Shown here: positions 34,539-44,730 of the stretch, one piece after another
How the letters are laid out: each line of letters begins with the position of its first letter
How positions within the stretch are numbered: the stretch's first letter is position 1
DNA from: Bombyx mori
Lineage: Eukaryota; Arthropoda; Insecta; Lepidoptera; Bombycidae
Assembly: GCF_030269925.1 (NCBI RefSeq)
Contig: NC_085129.1
Span: 14,127,501-14,191,500 of the forward strand
Length of the DNA stretch: 64,000 nt
Reading direction: 5' to 3'
Position numbers and translations under genes: made by a program
Notes under the pieces: generated by a model
Told to the model about the DNA's origin: nothing
Database searches by the model: none
The model's input: only the letters and a program-made list of their open reading frames with translations

Positions 34539-34876
34539 TGAGGAATTGTTTGAAATTATACCATCATCTCGTTTTTACCGTCGCACCGCCCGCCACCGGA
34601 GTAGTATTCATCCATACTACCTGGAGCCATTGCGTTCATCCACAGCGCGTTTCCAGATATCTTTTTTGCCACGTACCATCCGGCTTTGGAATGAGCTCCC
34701 TCCACGGTATTTCCCGAGCGCTATGACATATCCTTCTTCGAACGAGGCTTGTGGGGAGTACTTAACGGTATGCAGCGGCTTGCCTCTGCCCCTGGCATTG
34801 CTGAAGTGCATGGGCGACGGTAACCACTCACCATCAGGTGGGCCGTACGCTCGACTGCCTACACGGGTAATAAAAA
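34539..34876 (+). pseudogene. LINE-B ORF2 C-terminus and 3' end, best copy
   Basis: One plus-strand frame (from 34546) reads FEIIPSSRFYRRTARHRSSI, YYLEPLRSSTARFQ, FLPRTIRLWNELPPR and FPSAMTYPSSNEAC, then passes into the GGCTTGCCTCTGCCCCTGGC 3' UTR and ends ACACGGGTAATAAAAAACA. FLPRTIRLWNELP...FP is the usual terminus of CR1/Jockey-like ORF2 proteins in Lepidoptera, about 60-80 residues from the protein end. Reverse transcriptase and endonuclease are gone. This copy defines LINE-B as a LINE. Confidence 0.8.
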
Positions 34877-35727
34877 ACAATCAATATGTATGTGTATGTT
34901 CCTTATCCACCGAAACGATTGAGCCGATTTCGTAGTACTAAAGGGTTTGTGATCGTTCCAGTGGGTAGTCATACGTATGTTTGGTAGCCATCTAAACAAT
35001 GTCATGTCAAAAACCGACCACCCAAACGAGCAGGGTTTGACTAGGCTAATATAAATTGTAAGTTTAGTAGAGATCGTAAATGAAACGGTGATATTATTAT
35101 GTCCGAAATCACGCCACCACTGTTAAATGTCAATTGTTTTAAATGTGTACCAAGAAGCATCACATAAAATTATGTCTCCAATTTTTATTCAGTTTTGCGT
35201 CATTAAAGAATTGTTTATACAATTAATTATTAACAGCACTTTCGCTGTATTCGGACGACGGAATGCAATTCTCGCTCTTATCTCAATGAGAATAAAGCGC
35301 ATTGTGAAAACGAAAAACTGCATTGACGCGATTCCGAACCTACATTAATGTTTTTAGCATTGAGCTTATTCAGCGGATCTCAGACACACTAAATGTCATG
35401 TTGCATTTTATTTCTTCGAAACGACTTGTTGTTCAATCTTAAATACTTTTTACTGCACGGCAACTAGGTTTATAAATTTATAAACTCATTTAAATGTTTT
35501 TTTTTTTGTTATTTGCGTTCTTAAACACTTTCTTGTTTCTTTTCGCTCGCAAAACATTTGATTGCTTATTGTTTACGCGGTGAAAAACTGGAGCCGATGG
35601 TTTCTTAGATATAGATTCGAATCTGTTAGTAAAATTACACTAGGTGCAGTCGCTGGCTTCGGGCCATGCAATAAACATATCTTAATAAGTATTACAGGGT
35701 CTGCGTGAACATTGAAAGGTGATTGAT
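34877..35727. other. Unassigned AT-rich region
   Basis: A 73-codon frame at 35127-35348 has no known motif. Nothing supported. Confidence 0.4.
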
Positions 35728-35816
35728 AGATAGGTGAGCTAGTCACAGCCCATTTTGTGTTAGCAGAATCCGTAGAGATCATAACGTGATTATCGTCAAC
35801 TACCTTGATATATGAA
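35728..35816 (-). mobile_element. SINE-A 3' fragment, diverged
   Basis: GTGAGCTAGTCACAGCCCAT to CTACCTTGATATATGAAG. It faces the sense-strand copy that starts two bases later. Confidence 0.5.
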
Positions 35817-35817
35817 G

Positions 35818-35999
35818 TCGTAGTAGCGGTAACGCGTTTCGGTTTGAAGGGCGGGGCAGCCGTTGTGACTATACTGAGACCTTAGGACTGATATCTCAAG
35901 GTGGGTAGCGCATTTACGTCGTAGATGTCTATAGGCTCCAGTAACCACTTAACACCGGGTGGGCTGAGCTCGTCCACCCATCTATGCAATAAATAAAAA
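35818..35999 (+). mobile_element. SINE-A copy, 5' truncated
   Basis: GTAGTAGCGGTAACGCGTTT to CATCTATGCAATAAATAAAA. It forms an inverted pair with the fragment before it. Confidence 0.8.
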
Positions 36000-36895
36000 T
36001 GTATAATCGGAGCGTATGATTTTGCCGTCGAAAATGGTTGAATAGTCGTACGTGCGAGCTCACATTAAGCACTACCGCCAGTTAAGTCAAGCATCCCACA
36101 AATATGTACAATAGTCGATCTTATTTCGAAACTAAAAATAAACGGTTAATTTATGAATTCTTGAACGGACGAAAAAGCTTTTTTTAAAGGGATTTTATGA
36201 CCTGGTAACTAAGACCTTTAGGTCATGTCTTATTATAATTTATATTCTTATTTTTATGAAAAATGATAGGAGTGAAATGAAATGAATTGAAGATGATTAA
36301 TTTGAGATATTAATCAACTGGGATTAAAATAAATGAAATGGGATGAAATATAATCTCAGTAAAATGGTCATTTACTGAGAGTTTTTCAGTGCACTTTTTG
36401 GAGGATCCCGAGAAGATACGTCCAGCAGCTTTGTTTCATTTTCCCACATTTGTGCACTTTCACAGATATTAAGCAGTTAATAAACCACCGTTATTACACA
36501 TTTAAACCTAAAGAAACACTAAATAGACAAAATAAAACAAATCACACAACTTCACTCCTCGCGTTCCCGCCAAAAAGTTGAACGAAACAGTTAGTTAAAA
36601 TTTTAAACTACCCTCAACGATTTTAAAATTAATTTGAGACTACCGGAACGTACTGATCTTAATTAAGATCAATAAATAAATATAATATCATAAATTTTCG
36701 GTTTTGTGTTAATTAAATCTTCGTTCAATTATTTCTGTAGTCGCGAAATGAAAACAATGTCCTTACCTATGTATCCTGTTACAAATCTTTAAGCATGTTT
36801 ATTTTCCGTTGTACGTATTACATTACGCGGCGGTACGTGCTCCGTATGTATACGCGGTGAGTTCGTGTGATAACAACAGTCTGTGATAACATCTT
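36000..36895. other. Unassigned AT-rich region
   Basis: No gene or repeat recognised. Confidence 0.5.
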
Positions 36896-37105
36896 TCAAT
36901 GAATCGTGCTCGGAGTCGGCGTGTTCCTTTCGTTGCGCCGTAACAGGAAGTTTGTTAAGCTCTGTATTTTCGCGTTCGTGCTTGTGAGATTTTCGCGATC
37001 TAAGACACGATTAAAAATGTTTTGTGACATGTTTAACGTCGTACTAGTTTTGCGTTTAAGCATGTGCAGCGTTTCGTAGAACTGAGTTTCAGTTGTCACG
37101 ATCAT
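36896..37105 (-). other. 69-codon open frame of doubtful status
   Basis: The minus-strand peptide starts with an ATG and is polar (Asn, Thr and Arg rich, e.g. NIFNRVLDRENLTSTNAKIQ). It has no membrane segment and no domain I recognise. It sits alone in a moderately GC-richer stretch. It could be chance or an exon; I favour chance. Confidence 0.15.
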
Positions 37106-37405
37106 CTCTAATGAATACAGGGTGTTCAGGATTATGATAGTTTATGTTTCGTTTTTCGTGAAAGTGAAAAGAAATTACGGCAACGTGCGATCTAAAACGG
37201 TAACCCGGTAACCTAAAACGGTTGGACAGTCAAACCTCTTTCCACCGTTGAGGACTCAAACGAAACATATCGATATATAGCCAAGAACAACCTCAGAGAT
37301 GATTTTGTTCCCGAGCCGGAGATAAATGATCTCTGGGAACGCAGTTCAAATAAACATTTCCTCTGAATCAGTGCTATGATCCCAACTCTCAGAGGAGTTG
37401 ACGAA

Positions 37406-37427
37406 ACTCTCTCTCTCTCTCTCTCTT
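37406..37427. repeat. (CT)n microsatellite
   Basis: About ten CT units in a row, followed by TTCTTC. Confidence 0.9.
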
Positions 37428-37885
37428 CTTCAACACGAGTCCACCCAATGCTGAGTGTAGGTCTCTTCGAATGACGAAACATAGCTTTAACCTTTAACTG
37501 GTGACAAGCCAAATTTATAACACTATAAAGGACATGACGTCTCACAGACTACTACTTTTAAATTCATTTTTATTGTGAAAATCAACTTGAATGTTTCAAA
37601 ATTGCCTTAATATTCAATCAACGGTATATAATGAAAAACACATTAGTAAATCAAACCAAGTTTTTTTATAAAATATCGAGAGAATCGAGTAATAACACTT
37701 AATGGTATTTTACAGCCTTAATTGGTATGAGATCCTCATTTCACATTTCAGCCGACCTTATGCGAGAAAAACGATAAAGTTAATATCTTTTACTTAAAAT
37801 CTAATCTAGAAGGAACGAATAAACAAAATAATCATTCCCAAAAACAAAAAATAAAAATTCTGACAATGACTCAATTCAGCATACA

Positions 37886-38464
37886 TTACTGGCAATTTTT
37901 GCACAAAGGGCGAGAACATTGCAAACATACGGGATCGCAACACCCGACACACGTGTACACAGTCATTCTGTACAATTTGGGTGGGCAAATCCTGCATGCC
38001 TTTCTTTTGCCTTGACTAGTTTCATGACTTTGGACATCTTCTTCGACCATATCGTCACCCAGAATTCGCTTTATCACGAAGCGTAACTCCCTCGGTAATT
38101 GACTGCAGACTACGCGTCTCTGAATCCATATTCAGAAACGCGTAGTCTGGTCCCCCATGGGAGAACTAGCGAACGAGCTAGTCTTTAGGAAATCTCCCCT
38201 TTCTATAATCTTAGGTTGGTGCATGTTGTGCAGTATATGAGCTTTCATGCTGTTCAAATCCAAAATGCGGTAAAACACTACCATTGGCCATCTTCTGGAT
38301 TTACCACTCTCCTCCGAATCTTCCACTCGATCATTTTCCTGATGGTGTGAATGATTGCTCTCAGATATAATACAATCTTCGAAATCACCTTCGCTATCAG
38401 ATTGGTCCGAAGCTAGCAACAGGGAATTTATTTCCTCTTCAAAAGACGGACTCTCTACCCGCAA
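37886..38464 (-). pseudogene. piggyBac-like transposase, internally deleted
   Basis: In one minus-strand frame, an acidic N-terminus (EEEINSLLLASDQSDSEGDF) runs to EDSEESGKS, then directly to RRWPMVVFYRILDLNSMKAH, a block near the end of the DDD transposase domain. After a stop at 38132-38134 the same frame continues through LPRELRFVIKRILGDDM into a cysteine-rich tail with CRIC, CVGC, CLQC and CKNC pairs. This is the C-terminal zinc-binding domain that piggyBac proteins use for end binding. The three catalytic Asp residues are missing because the core is deleted. No cut-and-paste activity is possible, but a DNA-binding C-terminal peptide could still be made from the ATG at 38077. Confidence 0.8.
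38106..38149. repeat. 44-bp near-perfect palindrome in the transposase
   Basis: CAGACTACGCGTCTCTGAAT and its inverted copy ATTCAGAAACGCGTAGTCTG differ at one base and are separated by CCAT. The in-frame stop of the transposase lies in it. Confidence 0.95.
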
Positions 38465-38813
38465 TATTATTCTTTTTGATGACTCAACTGAACTTGATTT
38501 CGGACATTGACGTTTATTACCGTTTTTTCCATTCTGAACTACAAAGTATCAAAATAAAAAGAAATAGTTCAAAAAAATATTTTGAATGGCAACTAGGGAC
38601 ATGGAGCCTGACAGGCTACGTCCGATTTTTCGATGAGTGTTACTCACGTGTTATACGACCGACAACACGTCTGCTTCCTTCCGTGGTCAATTTACTACTA
38701 TAACAAAGGCTACTGAGACTCGGAGTCGCGGCGAGCTGGGGGGAGTGGCGAATTCTAAGAATTCGCAAAAAGCACGAAGCCTGTGAGACTCCATGTCACT
38801 GGTTAAAGGTTAA

Positions 38814-39011
38814 GTAAATAATAGTTTAAAAAAACTAACAAATTACAATTACAATAAAATCATTTTTTCTTACACTATTTCTAATACAAATTTATTAAAA
38901 TTCATTTTCAATTTTCTAGTTGGATTTTTTATAAAAGCGTACTTTTTTTAAACTATTATTTATTTTTCATCTTTTAGTTGAATTTCAATTCTTTCAATTT
39001 TTTTTAAATAT
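38814..39011. other. AT-rich flank with small repeat
   Basis: TAGTTGGATTTTTTATAAAA near 38919 matches the piece near 5515. Confidence 0.35.
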
Positions 39012-39160
39012 TGTATTGTCATCGGTCCTTAATAAGTATACCAAAATTTAAGTTAATCCGACGTTTTGAAGGGAATCAAAATCATGTTCAAAGATTCCGT
39101 TACATACTAACATACTAACCTACATACGTCTGAAGCTAATAAAAGCGTATTAAAATATTT
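39012..39160 (+). repeat. Dispersed repeat I, clearest copy
   Basis: TATTGTCATCGGTCCTTAAT, AAGTTAATCCGACGTTTTGA, AAGATTCCGTTACATACTAA and GAAGCTAATAAAAGCGTATT. Confidence 0.5.
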
Positions 39161-39749
39161 ATAATTTGTCCCACCCTGTATAACATTATAAACCACTCTT
39201 TTTATAAGCCTTAAGCGTTATGTTTCACGTATATATACAGGCTAATTGAATTTCTATTTCCGTTTCCCGACCTTGAAGACTATGTACCGTTCTCAACGAA
39301 TTATATTTGGATCCAGTTCAGTCGGTGACGAACGAGGTTCGTTCTATAAATAAACTTTGTCGTTAATCTATTATTATTGTTTTTGTTTTAGCACATGCCG
39401 TATGTAAGATAAGCGAGAAAGTGTTTATTTTTTGCGCTATATCGAAACATATAAATCCTCGACCGACATTACAACTAAGTGTTGCATGATAATTTTTCTC
39501 AACAGAATATGCGTAGAAGGAGATTTTTGTCGAAGTTTCTAGGGAATTAGAGAAATATACTTATTTAAATTTTTTTATAGACGACAATTATCAAGATTTT
39601 GAAACTACTTTGTAGACACAGCATCGAAAATGTAATGGTATTTTAAGATAGTCATAACTTTTTCTAGTACATTTTATACATATAAGCTAGCTACAGCAGC
39701 TCCGTTTTGAGAAGTTTTACTGGTGATAAGTAGTCTTTTATGAGCTAAG
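39161..39749. other. Unassigned region
   Basis: No gene or repeat recognised. Confidence 0.45.
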
Positions 39750-39904
39750 TAGGAGTTTTTTAACGTTCTCGATGGCGTAAAAGTTAACTCAAATTTGTTT
39801 GAAGTTAGAACAGCGCCCCTAGCGGCAAACGTAAGCAAACGTTGCAACTCCATACAAATTTGAGTTACTTTTACGCTATCGAGAACGTTAAAAAACTCGC
39901 ACTA
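39750..39904. mobile_element. 151-bp MITE E, whole copy
   Basis: Left arm TTTTTTAACGTTCTCGATGG, AACTCAAATTTG; right arm CAAATTTGAGTTACTTTTAC and GCTATCGAGAACGTTAAAAA. The centre is GCGCCCCTAGCGGCAAACGT. TA lies at both borders (39750-39751, 39903-39904). A SINE-A copy starts about 10 bp to the right. Confidence 0.85.
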
Positions 39905-39912
39905 AGCACACT

Positions 39913-40048
39913 GAGCTCGCACGGGCAGGTACGATCACTCTGCCCTACCTCTGCCTAAAGCGTACCCCAAGTAGTAATGCGTTTCAATTTGAAGGGATGT
40001 GTAGCCGTTGTACTGTAAAACTAATACTTACAGCTCATATCCCAATGA
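39913..40048 (+). mobile_element. SINE-A copy, divergent subtype, truncated
   Basis: GAGCTCGCACGGGCAGGTAC to CATATCCCAATGA. It has the GTACTGTAAAAC change of the subtype. Confidence 0.6.
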
Positions 40049-40248
40049 GAACACGGCCCACATGATAGTCACTAGAGCTCAGTGACATCAACAACGTAAA
40101 TGTCGCCACCCAACTTGCGATATAAATTCTATGCCTCAATTTCATAGTAAAACGGCTGCTCAATCCTTCAAACCGAAACGCTTGACGGCAAAAATACGCG
40201 GTATGGTAGTACCTACCCGTGCGGGGTCACAAGACGTCTTACCACCAT
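40049..40248 (-). mobile_element. SINE-A copy, tail to tail with the previous
   Basis: GAACACGGCCCACATGATAG to GACGTCTTACCACC. The two copies join directly, giving an inverted SINE pair. Confidence 0.65.
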
Positions 40249-40363
40249 TAACTTGATGTTTGACACTTAGTAGCAAACGTAAAACTCTAAATACAATATT
40301 GCAACAACGACTGCAATATCTGTTGGACGATCACGCGGCATTCGACATCGAGATTCGTAAAAC

Positions 40364-40672
40364 ATTTTTTTTCCTAAACCGGCAGCCTTGAGAGGCTGTG
40401 GCAGCGTAACTTAACAGGTGAGCTCACGGGGCTCAAACCGGAAGACTTCCTAATACTGGCCCTAGCAAGAGCAGTGCTTCGCAGAATCTACCACCAGATC
40501 GAAAACGCGACCCACTGAGAAGATCCGGCGAGAAACTTAGTGGGCTGTATCTATGGGTCAATTTACTCGTCGAGCCCTTCGTCGCAAACGACGGGTTCGG
40601 CGAGGACAGTGACCGGTGCTTGAGGTACCTAAAAGCACCGTTATCGGATCGGGATGATCCGAAATGAAAAAC
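40364..40672 (+). mobile_element. SINE-C copy, longest in window
   Basis: GGCAGCCTTGAGAGGCTGTG, GAGCTCACGGGGCTCAAACC, GAGAAGATCCGGCGAGAAAC, TCGTCGAGCCCTTCGTCGCA, GTGCTTGAGGTACCTAAAAG and CGGGATGATCCGAAATGAAA. It shows the 3' part missing elsewhere. The head word GGGCTCAAACCGG may be a worn B box. Confidence 0.8.
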
Positions 40673-41142
40673 AATTAGTGACACAGCACTGCATCAATCT
40701 ATGACCGGCCCTAATGAAACATTAAAACAGCGGTATAATTATAGCTACAGTCTAATGTATTTGTATTTTCCTTATAGATTTCCCGGAAGATGAATAACAA
40801 AAAAAAAAACTCCCTACCATCAGCGCTCACGCAAATAAATTCTGCGGATTTGACTTTTATTTCCCGAACCACTCATGTTATATATCTATTAATGCATTGA
40901 ACCAAAAGTGAGGTTATATCACTTCTGTAATCATTGAGTAAGTTTTCAAGTTATGATTTATGATGTCGTATGTCAAACGTCGGTTGTGGTCGGCCTGTGA
41001 ATAGGAATCGCATAGAGCGATATGATACGTGATTCATATCGGGAACTTCTTAGGGCCACAATTTACGCAATTTTTTTGGATTCTGAACGATTTCGCCCAT
41101 TTTATATAAACTGTCTTATCATTTGTAAGCAATTTCTAAATT
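40673..41142. other. Unassigned AT-rich region
   Basis: Nothing recognised. Confidence 0.45.
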
Positions 41143-41393
41143 ATTATTTTTTATTGCATAGTTGAGTGGACGAAGTCACAGACCACCTGGTGTTAAGTGG
41201 TTACTGGAGCCTGTAGACATCTACAACGTAAATACCGCCAACCACCTTGAGATATGAGTTCTAAGGTCTCAGTATAGTTACAACGGTTAACCCGCCCTTC
41301 AAACCGAAACGCATTATACTGCTTCACGGCTGAAATAGACAGGGTGGTGGTACCTGCCCGTGCGGACTTACAAGAGGTTCTACAACTAGTAAA
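41143..41393 (-). mobile_element. SINE-A copy
   Basis: TTGCATAGTTGAGTGGACGA to GAGGTTCTACAACTAGTAA. Full body with scattered changes. Confidence 0.85.
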
Positions 41394-41876
41394 AATTCTA
41401 ATTTCGTGAGTAAGATTGAACCTCGAATCTAAGATGATAAATCAAGCGTGTAATCTTTGTTTTTACAAACATCCATCTTGTTTTATTGTTCTTTAGGTAT
41501 AAATTCAAATATAAATGAAAATTTTTGCTCCGTGACTAATTCCTTGATTATCAAGGAATAACTTGTGCATATATCAAACTTCTATGCCCTTCTGGAGCAA
41601 TACAATCCGTTTACAAACATCAACGTAAGCTCAGTTATGCCAAACGCGAAACACAAATATAAGTTGGCAAAAGGACACCGGGCGGTAAGTTTTGGCTAAT
41701 ATTCGCGTTCATTCATTTTCTATTGGAACTCGATTATTTTGGCTTCAGATATAAATTCACTATGTATATCGCATCGTTGGGCATACGAACTGAATAATTA
41801 TGTACAGCGATTAATATATTTTTATTACACAAAAGAATTAGCGATTTTTATATGATTTTCAATTTAATTATTTCAA
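41394..41876. other. Unassigned AT-rich region
   Basis: Nothing recognised. Confidence 0.45.
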
Positions 41877-42160
41877 TTTTTTTATTTATTTATTGCTTGG
41901 ATGGGTGTACGAGCTCACAGCCCACCTGGTTGGTGTTAAGTGGTTACTGGAGCCCATAGACATCTACAACGTAAATGCGCCACCCACCTTGAGGTATAAG
42001 TTCTAAGTTTTCAAGTATAGTTACAACGGCTGCCCCACCCTTCAAACCGAAACGCATTACTGCTTCACGGCTGAAATAGACAGGGTGGTGGTACCTGCCC
42101 GTGCGGACTCACAAGAGGTCCTACCACCAGTAATAAACAAGAGGTCCTACCACCAGTAAT
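41877..42160 (-). mobile_element. SINE-A copy with duplicated end
   Basis: TTGCTTGGATGGGTGTACGA to the CACCAGTAAT end. The last 24 bases (42111-42134) are repeated exactly at 42137-42160. GGTTGGTGTTAAG also carries a 4-base duplication. Confidence 0.9.
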
Positions 42161-42530
42161 CAAATACTTAAAATCCCATTTATATTTTTTAATTATCACA
42201 AAAAGCTTAAGAAAAAACAAATTAATGTTACATTTAGTTTCTAAAAACGATTCACCACGCACGTTGTGCATTCTAAACTAAACGCCAAGTAAACACGTAA
42301 CTTAAAGATGGCCAGTAAACAAGCGTTTCATTGACTCGTAAAAACGCGTTTTTTTTTTTATAAACGCAAAGTGAACCTGATTCGTCATTTACGTTAGCAC
42401 CGGACCGATATCGCGTTGTCGGGTAACGACGCCGTAAAATCGTTGTGGCTCACAAGCGCTACTCAAATTAACTATTACAAAAATAGAATTTTGGAAGGAT
42501 AATATAATATAATAATCAGGGGATCCAAGG
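42161..42530. other. Unassigned region
   Basis: Nothing recognised. Confidence 0.4.
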
Positions 42531-42671
42531 GCTGGCGCGCATTACGGACAAAGGTTGAGCTTGGCCATCCAACGGGGAAATGCCGCCAGCCTCTTGGGCA
42601 CTCTACCCTACGAGCGCAGCGATTTGGGGTCGATTTTTACATTATCTAGGCTTATTTTTAGTTTGGTATAA
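42531..42671 (+). pseudogene. LINE ORF2 C-terminus remnant, tentative
   Basis: A 46-codon plus-strand frame reads [32 protein letters not shown], then stop and an AT-rich 3' part. [17 protein letters not shown] recurs at the end of a silkworm LINE protein family, to my memory. No catalytic part remains. Confidence 0.35.
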
Positions 42672-42936
42672 GTATATAGTTTATTTATTTGATTTGCTAT
42701 TTTAACGCTAACGATTTTTTCTTTAAACAAAATATTGTTTTAAATTATGTATATATAACCCTAAATATATCTTAGAAATAAAATGTTACATTGGAAGGTT
42801 TTTTTTAAAAGGCAACCCCAAATCATTACTATCTAATAACTAAAATTGCAAGAATCGACATTCCCGGGTATTGTACGGTAGTTTTCGCAATTCATATCTC
42901 GACCTATAATGGTCGTCCGGCGACCACGACGATTGT

Positions 42937-43041
42937 GATGTGTGCAGGCAGACCAGAGCACACGGCCCACCTGATGGTTGAGTGGTTACCGTCGCCCATG
43001 GACGTCAGCAATGCCAGAGGCAGAGCTAAGCCGCCGCCTAC
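42937..43041 (-). mobile_element. LINE-B 3' end
   Basis: GTGCAGGCAGACCAGAGCAC to GAGCTAAGCCGCCGCCTACC. Well conserved, but lacks the AATAAA side. Confidence 0.75.
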
Positions 43042-43782
43042 CGTTTTCCCAAAACAATTCGAATTCGAAAACAATCGTAAATTACAGTACATTTTTAATT
43101 ATAACACAATTGAGAATTTTACCACATGCCTCCACCATTCAAAGCCGGGAAGACGTTGAGCCGGTTCCCTCGTCTCAATCAAAAAATTGAGGCGCAGCAC
43201 GCGTTCGGATATTCGTGCGTTCTTAGGTCAAGGACGTGTGAAATCGAAAGCAATAAAATCTCGGATTTTAAGCGTAGGTTCGAAATTTATGACCTAAGTT
43301 TCGTCGGGGTTATGCCGCCATACACTTCGCGGATAACGCTTTATGTGTTTTTCATTTGTTTCCTGATGAGCCGCCCGTCTCGTTTCGATTGACACATTCG
43401 CGTTTCGATTTTGTCATAAAGTTTTAACTACAATATAGTGTGGTTAATAAAAAAACGTTGCGGATGAAATAGCGGTTTTTAGTGTTGGTAACTTAGCCAA
43501 ATTGGTACCCGTTTATGTGGCAAAGGATTTGTGGATGGGTAACCAATCTAATAAGATACAATTGAGATAAAGCGTTGATTCCTGCACGTCCTAAGATTGG
43601 CGGCGATCCTCATCCTAGCGTCGATAATCCTCAATGTTGAAGGCCACGACCATCGATCCCTTTTTCGTGAAGTCCTTTCAACAATTGGAGAACTTTCTCA
43701 GTTTCGAATAGGTACTTAACAGTCTCCGTGTCAACGAAAACAATAGCATCGGAAGCTGCATAAAATTTAACCGTATGTTGCT
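43042..43782. other. Unassigned region
   Basis: An 88-codon frame at 43126-43392 has no motif I recognise. Its codons show no clear bias. Confidence 0.3.
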
Positions 43783-44098
43783 CTGAGGAATTGTTCGAGA
43801 TGGTCCTTCCATCTTCTTTCTACCATCTGACCTCCGGAGCAGAATTCAGCCATCCTATTAGGAACCACTGCCTTCATTCACGTTTCCACAGATATTCTTT
43901 ATGCAGTACATGGATACTACGAAATGTGTTTCTTTATGTCCCTCATGTCCTTCATCAAACTAGATTTGCGAAGAGTACCCGGCCGTAGACATCGATTTGA
44001 CTGCGCCACTGTCATGTCACTAGTCATACTTGGCCGACGACAACAACCCACCATCAAATGAGCCGTAAGCTCGCCTACCTACAAGCAGCAAAGAACCG
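43783..44098 (+). pseudogene. LINE-B ORF2 C-terminus and 3' end, diverged
   Basis: CTGAGGAATTGTTCGAGATG, CATCTTCTTTCTACCATCTG and CACGTTTCCACAGATATTC follow the order of the 34539 copy. The 3' part ends GCCTACCTACAAGCAGCAAA. The frame is broken. Confidence 0.65.
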
Positions 44099-44481
44099 CT
44101 AAAACATAGTAATAAACAAGGTTCACGCGTTGCTATACTACAAAGACGTTTAATCTTCCTAGTGCACAATACGCAGTATATGTAAAACCTTAGTAATTAC
44201 CGCGCAAAGAGGCTCGACGCGCACCTCCAGCCCGGATAAGCCTAGATACTCGTGTTATCCATGTTTTAATCCGTAACAAGTGTCTGGTCTAAGACGTAGA
44301 CTGAAGATTTTGCAAAAGCGACTATCCATGGTATGAGATTCGTTTTTTTTTTTTCAATAAAAGAATTAAGCCGCTTTATAAATCCGCCTAACCCTCCCGA
44401 AGCGTAGGTGGAAGATCAGCGATTTCCTCCTGTCCAAAAAAAAAGAAACAAAATGGCCGCTTTATATCATGCTTTTTAAAA
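44099..44481. other. Unassigned region
   Basis: Nothing recognised. Confidence 0.4.
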
Positions 44482-44610
44482 CTGATGGTAGACTTGGCGT
44501 GTATTTTAAGTAACAATTGCCCATGGACACTAGCAACGAACGTTACGATGGTAAAAATGACGACATGATACTCGAAGAATACCTCAGAGAGCTCCTTGAC
44601 CGAAACGTTT
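44482..44610 (-). mobile_element. LINE-B remnant with internal deletion
   Basis: GCCCATGGACACTAGCAACG is followed closely by ACGATGGTAAAAATGACGAC and ACCTCAGAGAGC, which are normally about 200 bases apart in this family. Confidence 0.5.
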
Positions 44611-44632
44611 CAAATCATTTGTCTGCCAATCG

Positions 44633-44730
44633 ATTTTTTTTATTGCCCTTGTAGGCAGACGAGCATACGGCCCACCTGATGGTGAATGGTTACCGTCGCC
44701 CATGAACTTCAGCAATGCCAGGGGCAGATA
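44633..44730 (-). mobile_element. LINE-B 3' end
   Basis: TTTTATTGCCCTTGTAGGCA to AATGCCAGGGGCAGA. Very close to the family form, so young. Confidence 0.8.

Larger units (their letters stand above)
37487..38813 (-). mobile_element. Deleted piggyBac-like transposon between TTAA sites
   Basis: TTAA at 37487-37490 and again at 38810-38813 flank inverted ends: CCTTTAACTGGTGACA at the left and, reversed, CCTTTAACCAGTGACA at the right (14 of 16 identical). A second inner pair, GACATGACGTCTCACAGAC and GACATGGAGTCTCACAGG, follows. TTAA targets and such ends are the piggyBac rule. At about 1.32 kb it is roughly half the length of an autonomous element, and the transposase inside is broken. Confidence 0.88.

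Noticed and set aside
37213..37545. 110-codon minus-strand frame over the (CT)n run
   Set aside because: It depends on the microsatellite (Arg-Glu repeats) and runs across the left end of the piggyBac-like element.
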